NCBI RefSeq assembly: GCF_009455685.1
Contig: NZ_QPES01000001.1
Coordinates: 2,790,001-2,854,000, forward strand
DNA: 64,000 nt
DNA from: Paraburkholderia hayleyella
GTDB taxonomy: Bacteria; Pseudomonadota; Gammaproteobacteria; Burkholderiales; Burkholderiaceae
Direction of reading: 5' to 3'
Position numbers and translations under genes: made by a program. Below the pieces are notes generated by a model, which made no database searches, was not told the origin of the DNA, and saw only the letters and a list, made by a program, of their open reading frames with translations. Below are positions 43,377-51,600 of this stretch, piece after piece (position 1 is the stretch's first letter; each line of letters begins with the position of its first letter).

Positions 43377-44177
43377 CTAAGCGGCCATGGCCAGCCGCTG
43401 CTTCGGGGTAAAACCGCCCAATGCCCTATTCGGGCGCTCGTGATTGTAAGTCCACATCCAGTCGGCCGCCGCTTCGCGCACCTGCTCCAAGTCTTCCCAC
43501 AGATACTGCGACAGCCATTCGTATCGCGCACTCCGGTTGAACCGCTCGATATACGCGTTCTGCTGCGGCTTGCCCGGCTGGATGTATTCCAGCCGGATGC
43601 CTTGCCTTTGCGTCCACGTCACGATAGCCGCGCTCAGATATTCCGGACCGTTGTCGCACCGGATAACCTTCGGCTTGCCTCGCCATTCCAGATGCTGCTT
43701 CAGCGTGCGAATCACCCGCTCCGATAGCAACGAGAAATCCACCTCGATGCCCAGCGCCTCCCGGTTGAAATCATCAATTACGTTTAGCGTCCGGATACTG
43801 CGCCCGTCCGCCAGTTGGTCATGCATGAAGTCCATCGACCACACTTCATTGATGGCCTGCGGCACCGACAGCGGCTGTGGCGTCTCCCGCACCAGGCGCT
43901 TCTTCGGCTTGATACGCAGGTTCAGTTCCAGCTCGCGGTAAATCCGGTAAATGCGCTTGTGGTTCCAGCCAAATCCCTTCACGTTGCGCAGGTAGAAGTA
44001 GCACAGCAGAAAGCCCCAGTTGCGATGGCAGCCCGTGATACGCAGCAGCCAGTCGCCAATCTCTTCGTTCTCCGTGTTCAACTTCGCCTCGTACCGGTAG
44101 CACGACTCGCTGATGCCGAACACCGCGCACGCCACACGAATCGACACGCGGCGCTGTTGCACAACCTGCTTTGCCAT
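43377..44177 (-). CDS. IS3-family transposase OrfB
   Basis: DDE regions: VWSMDFMHDQLADGRSIRTL, VIRCDNGPEYLSAAIV, and PQQNAYIERFNRSARYEWL, followed by TYNHERPNRALGGFTPKQRL. The open frame extends upstream to 44345, and the protein is probably made as an OrfAB fusion through slippage on A7 near 44205. ATG 44177 (MAKQVVQQRRVSIRVAC) is the first reasonable internal start. Confidence 0.88.
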   Translation of the reverse strand: MAKQVVQQRRVSIRVACAVFGISESCYRYEAKLNTENEEIGDWLLRITGCHRNWGFLLCYFYLRNVKGFGWNHKRIYRIYRELELNLRIKPKKRLVRETPQPLSVPQAINEVWSMDFMHDQLADGRSIRTLNVIDDFNREALGIEVDFSLLSERVIRTLKQHLEWRGKPKVIRCDNGPEYLSAAIVTWTQRQGIRLEYIQPGKPQQNAYIERFNRSARYEWLSQYLWEDLEQVREAAADWMWTYNHERPNRALGGFTPKQRLAMAA

Positions 44178-44197
44178 CTCGCGCCGACGAGATGGCT

Positions 44198-44464
44198 TCA
44201 GAACTTTTTTTGCAGTGCTTCCGAGGCAATCTCCGCCTTGAGCTTCTCCTCGATGTACATCTTGCGAAGCCGGGCATTCTCCGCCTCCAGCTCCTTTATG
44301 CGCGACATCATCGACGCGTCCATGCCACCGTACTTCGAGCGCCATTTATAAAACGTTGCCGAACTGATGCACAGTTCCCGGCACAACTCCGGTACAGCCA
44401 GTCCAGCCTCCGCGCGCTTCAGCGCCTCCAGTATCTGGCTGTCCGTGAATCTCGACTTCTTCAT
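44198..44464 (-). CDS. IS3-family transposase OrfA
   Basis: 88 codons: MKKSRFTDSQILEALKRAEA, then LCISSATFYKWRSKYGGMDA (helix-turn-helix), then LEAENARLRKMYIEEKLKAE (zipper). It ends in LQKKF at an A7 slippery run that would shift translation into orfB. Confidence 0.88.
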   Translation of the reverse strand: MKKSRFTDSQILEALKRAEAGLAVPELCRELCISSATFYKWRSKYGGMDASMMSRIKELEAENARLRKMYIEEKLKAEIASEALQKKF

Positions 44465-44525
44465 CTGCAGAACTCCCTCTTAACGAGAAAATTCTACTTC
44501 TACAGACGGTGGATTTGTGGGGGCA

Positions 44526-44934
44526 TTACCGTACCGTGCGTGTGCGATTGCCGAGCGCATCGTATTCGTGCCGCGTAACTGTCAGGTAGTCCAGGCCGAA
44601 ATCGGCACCGACGCGCTGCTCTTCAGCCACGAGGTTGCCCGCCTCGTCGTAATGCAGTCGCACACGGCTTTTCCCGGTCTCAGCCGTCACGAGGCGTCCG
44701 CGCGCATCGTAATGGAAATGCTCGGCGACCTTGCGCACCCCCGAGTCTTTTGCGCCCTGCACCGTGCGTTCTGTCAGGCGTCCGAGCGGATCACGCACGT
44801 ACTGCGTCTCGATGTCGCCCTCGCGCGAACCGATGAGCTGGCCCGCCCCGTTCCATGTGTAATGCGCCGTGCTGCCGTCGAAATTCGTCTGCGCGACAAG
44901 CTGGCCGAGCGCGTCGTAACGGAACTCCGTTTAG
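44526..44934 (-). pseudogene. Internal rhs fragment
   Basis: Reads as Rhs core: RYDALGQLVAQTNFDGSTAH, RDPLGRLTERTVQGAKDSGV, FHYDARGRLVTAETG and HYDEAGNLVAEEQ, with the YD-repeat spacing. It is cut at 44525 by the IS and at about 44934 by a stop next to the hairpin. It corresponds to the middle of the core of the full rhs gene but is clearly diverged, so it represents a third rhs lineage. Confidence 0.8.
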
Positions 44935-44935
44935 A

Positions 44936-44969
44936 AGAACCGAGGGCCGCATTTGCGGCCCTTCGTTCT
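44936..44969 (-). terminator. Hairpin after the candidate immunity gene of the orphan module
   Basis: 16-base arms (AGAACCGAGGGCCGCA / TGCGGCCCTTCGTTCT) with two mismatches. The half GCGGCCCTTCGTT also occurs after the immunity gene of the full rhs (48367-48379), so both modules end in related hairpins. Confidence 0.6.
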
Positions 44970-45415
44970 TATTGATGTCCTGCGTTAGTCACAAACAACA
45001 AGTCTCCATGGTCATTTTCCGCGAGCAACCATGAGAAGTCTGGTGAGACGACGTAATACTCGAAGTACCGGCATTCTTTGACAATTTCAGCAATCGCATG
45101 GATTGGAACATCAAAGATAAATTTCTCCTCATTGCTTTCATCCACTACGAACCACACATTTCTTGCCGACGGAGGAGCCACTTCAACAAGACGCAAATAT
45201 GCGCTGTCATCCTCGCATTGCAATACAGAAGGCTTTGCCTTAAAGCTTGTCCACCAAGCACGCGGATTTCCAACAACAAACGCCTCTTGAATTTTTCCCA
45301 GCAACACCGTTCTATTGCTTGGCTGCTGATCACTCAACCCGCATTTCTTCAGCGCTGCGGATAGCTCAATCTTGAAATCGTCAGCATCTAGTTTTTCCAT
45401 TATCAGATGCCCCAT
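44969..45415 (-). CDS. Candidate immunity protein of the orphan Rhs toxin tip
   Basis: 148 residues, acidic, cytosolic, no signal. I do not recognise its family with certainty. Features include NPRAWWTSFKAKPSV, VWFVVDESNEEKFIF and ECRYFEYYVVSPDFSWLLAEND. Its ATG overlaps the stop of the orphan rhs frame (TGATG), the standard toxin-immunity layout. Codon use is more AT-rich than the rhs core, as is common for exchanged toxin/immunity tips. A later ATG (45400, MEKLDADDF) is possible. Function is inferred from position only. Confidence 0.65.
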   Translation of the reverse strand: MGHLIMEKLDADDFKIELSAALKKCGLSDQQPSNRTVLLGKIQEAFVVGNPRAWWTSFKAKPSVLQCEDDSAYLRLVEVAPPSARNVWFVVDESNEEKFIFDVPIHAIAEIVKECRYFEYYVVSPDFSWLLAENDHGDLLFVTNAGHQ

Positions 45416-48118
45416 CAAAGTTTCTGGTCTGGCCTATGAGGATGTTGCATCCCCTCATAAGTAATGTTGCCTCGCTGGCATCCGCACCCCCGTTTTCCGG
45501 CAGACTGCCATCCAACATGGGGTTTGTCGTGACCTTGCGCTGAGTTCATATCTGCGTGGGGCGCGTCATAAGCAACCTTGGCTCCGCCTGTCCCCTTGAA
45601 TTCAACAACGGTGCCTGTAACAGGATCCATTTTTGAGAACGATACGTTCTCGGGATTAGTCATTCCCGCACGTTCAAAAGCTTCTCGTCTAGCGGTATCA
45701 AAGTCCGGCGCATTGGAAACCGTAGCTAACCCAAGCGGATCAACCCAGCTAACCGGATTGGGCGCATATTGATATAGATTTATACCTCCTCTATATCCGA
45801 TAGGATCCTTGCCAACAAACCTCCCCACCTCCGGATCGTAATACCGGTAGCGGTTGTAATGCAGCCCGGTTTCATGGTCATGGTACTGCCCCTGGAACCT
45901 GACCGGTGTGCGCAGTTCAGCACGTCCCTCTGACGCTTTCCGTATCGCCTCCTTCGCCACACCCCACGCGCGGTATTCCGCCGCCCACGCAATCTCGCTC
46001 CGTTCATCGGTCAGCTCCTGCGGCGTACCCAGGTGATCGCACTGGTACCACGCCAGGCTGTCAACGGACGGCGGCGCTGGCGGCGGGCTCCACAGCGGGT
46101 CCTCGTCCTGCCGGTAGTAGTCGCCGTACACCGGTTCATCGAGCAGCGCGATCGCCTCCTCACGCACCGCCTGCGCCACCGGCACAAAGCGGCCCGGCTC
46201 GTACACGTAGTGCGTGGTGCGCGCGCCCAGACCATCTTCGTCAGCAATCCGGCTCTCCCACGCCAGCGTGTCGCCATCCCAGCCGTACAGCGTGAAGCCG
46301 CACTGCAGTTCGCGGTTGCGCTTCACGCGCTCACTGCGGTTCCAGTGCGGCCCCGCCTCGCGGCGCGCCTGGTAGTGCGCCTGGCTGTGCTTCGAGAGTC
46401 TGCGGCCCAGCGCATCGTAGGTGTAGCTGACTTCGAGACGCCCGTCCCCGGCGTGCGTGAGCCGGTCGAACAGGTCCCAGGTGTAGCGGCAGGCCTCGCC
46501 GTTGCGCCAGCGCTGGGTCAGGTTGCCTCGCGCGTCGTACTGGTAGTGCGTGCCCGCGTACTGTTTGAGCAGGTTGTCCAGCGCCTTCGGCCGTGGCAGG
46601 TGCTCGCGGTCGGTCTCGCGTTGCGCTTGCGGGTCGACCAGGTTGCTGGCTGGATCGAAGGCGAAGGTCTCGTGGCCCAGCCGGCTCTGCGCTTCCAGCA
46701 GGCGGCCCACCGGGTCGTAGCGGTACGCCAGCTGGCCGCGGCGCGTGTCGTTGATGTCCGTGAGCTGGCCGCTGGCGTCGTAGCGGTAGCGGCGCACCAG
46801 CAGCCGCTCGCCGCCTGGCGTCTGTCCGGGCGGGCCCTGTTTGCCTGGTTGCGCCTCGCGCGCCAGCACCTGCCCGCTCAGGCGCCCCAGCGCATCCCAC
46901 TGCTGCGTCTGCAGCAGGCGGTTGCCCTGCAGGCGCGCGACCTCGCGGTGCAGGTCGTCGCGCTCATAGCTGGCCAGTTCGTGCCCGTCCAGCTGCAGCG
47001 CCAGCAGGTGGCCGCTGCCATAGGTCAGCCAGCTCACCCGGTGCCCGTCCGGACGCAGCGTGGCGATGCGCTGGTTCAGCACGTCGTACTCGTGCTGCCA
47101 CACCGCCACCAGCGGCCTGCCCAGCTGGCGGTCGCGTTCGAAATCCACCACCGTCAGGCCGTCGTGCATCAGGCCATGCACGTGGCCTGCGCCGTAAGTC
47201 AGCCAGTCGAGCCGATGACCATCAGGGCATACGCTCGCTACCCGCACATCCAGCCCGTTGTATTCATGCCGCCAGACGAAGGTGTGTGCTTTCTGGTCGA
47301 TCCATATATCAGCGTCTCACGCTCAAGGTTGCCCACCGGATCGTAAAACCGCTGCACCCGTGAACGCCCATTGACCGTATGCAGCAGGCGGCCCAGACCG
47401 TCGTATGCAAACGACTCGCTCTCTACCTTCACCCCGTCCTGCGGTTGCAGGAACACCCGGCCCCCGTCATTGAACTGCGCCTTCCAGCCCCGACGACATT
47501 TGAGCCGCTCCATCGCATCGTACTCAAGGGCCTGCATCACATCGCCTTCGAGCTGGTGAGCCGTCCGGCCGCGTCATATCCGAACGTGTATTCGCTGCTG
47601 TTCTCGTTGCGCAGGCCCACGATCTGGCCCAGCCGATTCCAGATATAGGACAGCGCATCGCCCTGCGCATTAGTACGCGATAAAACTAGGCCCGCCGCGT
47701 TGTACCGGTAATGTGTCTGCCGGCTCAGGGCGTCGGTGTGCATCAGCAACCGTCCCTCGGCATCGCGTTCGAACGCTTCACGGGTCTTGTCAGGCCGCAC
47801 GAGCGTCAACAACTGCCCCGCCTCGTATTCATAACGCGTGGCTTCACCCGCCGCGTTCCGCATCGCCGTGAGCCCGCCGCGCCCGTCATATGTCCACGTC
47901 GTGGTCTTGTCCGAGCAGTCGGTGTAGCGCTCGATCTGGTCATCAGGTCGCCACGCAAGCTGCCTTTTACTGCCCTCCGGATCCGTGATCTCCACTGGCA
48001 GCCCGGCATCGTTAAAGGCGTACTTCGTCATGCACCCGAGCGGGTCCATCGCCTCCGTCCAAGAGTAGATGTTCGGTATATACAAGGAAGCATTGCTATA
48101 TCCGTGAATGAAGCTCAC
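45415..48118 (-). pseudogene. Orphan rhs copy, 5'-truncated and frameshifted, with distinct toxin tip
   Basis: Three consecutive frames form one Rhs sequence: 48118-47537 (WTEAMDPLGCMTKYAFNDAG...), 47540-47238 (LEYDAMERLKCRRGW...) and 47247-45415. Apparent single-base deletions near 47547 and 47281 separate them. The gene lacks the whole N-terminal half. The last frame keeps the Rhs end (YYDPEVGRFVGKDPIGYRGG, then DPLGL) and a 103-residue tip (45418-45726) starting ATVSNAPDFDTARREAFERA and ending QHPHRPDQKL. The tip recalls the 'type 47' polymorphic toxin group from memory. A GTG at 47247 could still start the last frame. Confidence 0.8.
45754..47132 (-). repeat. rhs direct repeat, copy A (in the orphan)
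   Basis: Nearly identical over 1,379 bases to 49025-50403, with a constant offset of 3,271 and only scattered substitutions (for example PSVDS versus PIDS in the protein). It ends abruptly at the toxin-tip junction on one side and within the core on the other. Confidence 0.9.
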
Positions 48119-48158
48119 TAGGAAATGGGTTGAACAGGCCAGGTTTGAAGCTAGCTAG

Positions 48159-48329
48159 CGCGTCAATGTCTCGGTTGACTACATCCGGCAATGCCTCACC
48201 GTTACCCCAGAATACGATGACGCCGCCAAAGCGCACGAGCGCGAAGCGTTTGCCATCAAGCGCAAGGCTGACAGTGATGAACTGCACAAGGTATGGCGAG
48301 CGCAGGCGCAGATAACCGGGCGCGACTGA
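48159..48329 (+). other. Short remnant-like open frame between the two rhs modules
   Basis: A 56-codon plus-strand stretch with no start reads TVTPEYDDAAKAHEREAFAI, then KRKADSDELHKVWRAQ, then a stop. Its charged, protein-like composition suggests the tail of an unrelated gene left by recombination. I cannot identify it. Confidence 0.25.
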
Positions 48330-48353
48330 CCATTACCACCGGACAGACATGCA

Positions 48354-48375
48354 AAGGGCTGCAATCGCGGCCCTT
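48354..48375 (-). terminator. Hairpin after the immunity gene of the full rhs
   Basis: 9-base arms (AAGGGCTGC / GCGGCCCTT) with a 4-base loop and one G/T-type mismatch, six bases beyond the immunity stop. It shares GCGGCCCTTCGTT with the hairpin at 44936-44969. Confidence 0.55.
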
Positions 48376-48380
48376 CGTTG

Positions 48381-48623
48381 TTACCACACTCGCATATCGG
48401 GAGAACAAAATCCAGACACAATATCCATCAACTCCAGAACTCTGTCTTCAATGTCTTCCGTTGCGCCAATCCTCAAGGCGTCGAGAAGCCTATACACGGA
48501 TCCCGAACTAAAATTCTTCTCCCGATATTTCACAAGAATCGCTCGTAGTAAATTGACGTCGCAATCCCTCTCCAATGCATCACGCAGCTCTCTATCTAGC
48601 ACGCTATCCAGTTCGGCATTCAT
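48381..48623 (-). CDS. Candidate immunity protein of the full-length Rhs
   Basis: 80 residues: MNAELDSVLDRELRDALERD, then VNLLRAILVKYREKNFSSGS, ending DIVSGFCSPDMRVW. Small, acidic, probably all-helical and cytosolic. The ATG overlaps the rhs stop as ATGA, so the two are translationally coupled. No known family was recognised; the immunity role is inferred from position and size. An in-frame ATG four codons upstream is also possible. Confidence 0.65.
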   Translation of the reverse strand: MNAELDSVLDRELRDALERDCDVNLLRAILVKYREKNFSSGSVYRLLDALRIGATEDIEDRVLELMDIVSGFCSPDMRVW

Positions 48624-51600
48624 TGCTTCACCCATTTGTCACGAATTGAGGCAAGGGCCGCCTGATAGTCAGACAAGGACATGCGTGTACTCGGCTGGAT
48701 CGTCCCATGGTTAGCACTATCCTGAACGTACTTGAGGGTATTTGGAAGATTCGCTGTGTTCAGCATGCATGCGCAGTCTTTTCCAGTGCCGCCCATACTT
48801 GCCGGACGCCTATGAGGCGGAAGGTTAGCCGCTGATCCCGGCGCAACCGAAATTCCTCCCGTGGCTGGGAGAACCATCCCATCCGAGCCGACAGGAATAT
48901 CGACACCAGGACGCGCACCAAGTCCACGCGCCGTAGGCTCAGCAATAGGGAAACCATCGCTTCCGGTTTTCATCGCTCGATATACATCTTCCCCTGTCAA
49001 TCCGAGCGGGTCACCCCATGTAAGCGGATTGGGCGCATATTGATATAGATTTATACCTCCTCTATACCCAATAGGATCCTTGCCAACAAACCTCCCCACC
49101 TCCGGATCGTAATACCGGTAGCGGTTGTAATGCAGCCCGGTTTCATGGTCATGGTACTGCCCCTGGAACCTGATCGGTGTGCGCAGTTCAGCACGTCCCT
49201 CTGACGCTTTCCGTATCGCCTCCTTCGCCACACCCCACGCGCGATATTCCGCCGCCCACGCAATCTCGCTCCGTTCATCGGTCAGCTCCTGCGGCGTACC
49301 CAGGTGATCGCACTGGTACCACGCCAGGCTGTCGATGGGCGGTGCCGGGGGCGGCGGCAGCCACAGCGGGTCTTCGTCCTGCCGGTAGTAGTCGCTGTAC
49401 ACCGGTTCATCGAGCAGCGCGATCGCCTCCTCACGCACCGCCTGCGCCACCGGCACAAAGCGGCCCGGCTCGTACACGTAGTGCGTGGTGCGCGCGCCCA
49501 GGCCATCTTCGTCAGCAATCCGGCTCTCCCACGCCAGCGTGTCGCCATCCCAGCCGTACAGCGTGAAGCCGCACTGCAGTTCGCGGTTGCGCTTCACGCG
49601 CTCGCTGCGGTTCCAGTGCGGCCCCGCCTCGCGGCGCGCCTGGTAGTGCGCCTGGCTGTGCTTCGAGAGTCTGCGGCCCAGCGCATCGTAGGTGTAGCTG
49701 ACTTCGAGGCGGGCGTCCCCGGCGTGCGTGAGCCGGTCGAACAGGTCCCAGGTGTAGCGGCTTGCCTCGCCGTTGCGCCAGCGCTGGGTCAGGTTGCCTC
49801 GCGCGTCGTACTGGTAGTGCGTGCCCGCGTACTGTTTGAGCAGGTTGTCCAGCGCCTTCGGCCGTGGCAGGTGCTCGCGGTCGGCCTCACGCTGCGCTTG
49901 CGGGTCGACCAGGTTGCTGGCCGGATCGAAGGCGAAGGTCTCGTGGCCCAGCCGGCTCTGCGCTTCCAGCAGGCGGCCCACCGGGTCGTAGCGGTACGCC
50001 AGCTGGCCGCGGCGCGTGTCGTTGATGTCCGTGAGCTGGCCGCTGGCGTCGTAGCGGTAGCGGCGCACCAGCAGCCGCTCGCCGCCTGGCGTCTGTCCGG
50101 GCGGGCCCTGTTTGCCTGGTTGCGCCTCGCGCGCCAGCACCTGCCCGCTCAGGCGCCCCAGCGCATCCCACTGCTGCGTCTGCAGCAGGCGGTTGCCCTG
50201 CAGGCGCGCGACCTCGCGGTGCAGGTCGTCGCGCTCATAGCTGGCCAGTTCGTGCCCGTCCAGCTGCAGCGCCAGCAGGTGGCCGCTGCCATAGGTCAGC
50301 CAGCTCACCCGGTGCCCGTCCGGACGCAGCGTGGCGATGCGCTGGTTCAGCACGTCGTACTCGTGCTGCCACACCGCCACCAGCGGCCTGCCCAGCTGGC
50401 GGTAGTGCTGGTGCTCGCGCACCAGGTTGCCGGCCGCGTCATGGAACCATTGCAGCCGGCTGCCGGCGTTGCTGGCCAGTGCCAGATGACCGTTGCCATC
50501 GTAGGCGAAGCGCTCGACCTGCCAGTCCTGTTCCTGCGGCGCGGTGTCGCCAGTTCGCAGCGCGGCACGGCGCTCAGTCAGCCGTCCCATCGGGTCAAAG
50601 GCAAAGGCGGTGATGCGCTGGCCTTCGATGGCACGCGCCAGCGTGCCCGTGGCGTCCCCGTATTCGTAGCGCGTGGTGGCACCATCGAAGCCCGTTTCGG
50701 CCAGCAGGCGGCCCACCGGATCGTAGGTGAATTCTGCATCGCGCCCGTTCTCGTTGCGCAGCGCCGTGAGCTGGCCCAGCCTGTCCCACTGGTAGCGCAG
50801 GCTCTGGCCAGCCGGGTCCACGCGTTTCGACAGCAGCCCGGCCCCGGTGTAGTGCCACCCGGTGCGCCGCTTTAGCGCATCCACGTGGGCCAGCAGCCGG
50901 CCTTCGGCATCGCGCTCGAAGTGCTCTGCGCTGCCGTCCGGATACAGGATGGCCACCAGCTGGCCCGATTCGTGGCGGTAGCGGGTGGCCTGGCCTGCGG
51001 CATCGGTGAACTGCATCAGCTGGCCACGGGCGTCGTAGACCCATTCGCTGGCCTTGCCGGAGCAGTCCACGTAGCGTGTGAGCTGGCCGCTGGCGTTGTA
51101 CGCCAGCTGCTTTTGCCGGCCGCTGGCGTCGGTGATGGCGATCGGCATCCCCATCAGGTTGTACGTGTAGCCGGTCCGGTTGCCCAGCGGATCGACGGTT
51201 CCGGTCAGGCGGCCGCGGGTGTCGTAGTCGCGCTGCCAGAGCCCGCCTTCGGCGTCGCTGATCCTGATGAGCTGGTCCGCCATATCCCAGGCATAGTGAA
51301 CACGTGTCCCGTCCGCGCGGATGTGCTCCAGCAGGTTGCTGTTTTCATCGTAGGCGTAGCGGTCTTCGCTGCCATCGGTGTGGATATGGTGGATGATGTT
51401 TTTCGCCTCGTCCCGGAAGAACCATTCCTGACGCCTGTCGGAATGAATGATGCGATACGTGTAGCCCAGGTGGTCGTAGTAGTGCCAGGTTTGCTGGCCG
51501 TGGGCATCGGTGACGCAGGTCAGCCGGATGTTCCCGTCCCACTCCAGACGGGTATCGAAGCTGCCGTCATCGGCCCACTCATGCACGGCGCGGGCGTCGG

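Larger units (their letters stand above)
43343..44525 (-). mobile_element. IS3-family element, about 1.18 kb, apparently intact
   Basis: Both ends begin TGCCCCC with GGTAA just outside in inverted orientation (43338-43342 and 44526-44530), so the true ends may be five bases further out. A second block, GAAGTAGAA, also matches between the ends. OrfA and OrfB are complete. It truncates the IS30 remnant on one side and an rhs fragment on the other; no direct target repeat is visible. Confidence 0.85.

Noticed and set aside
46033..50875. Long plus-strand frames (437 and 523 codons) opposite the rhs genes
   Set aside because: They mirror the GC-rich rhs repeats on the other strand, rich in Val/Arg/Gln/His, and appear in both rhs copies only because the DNA is duplicated.
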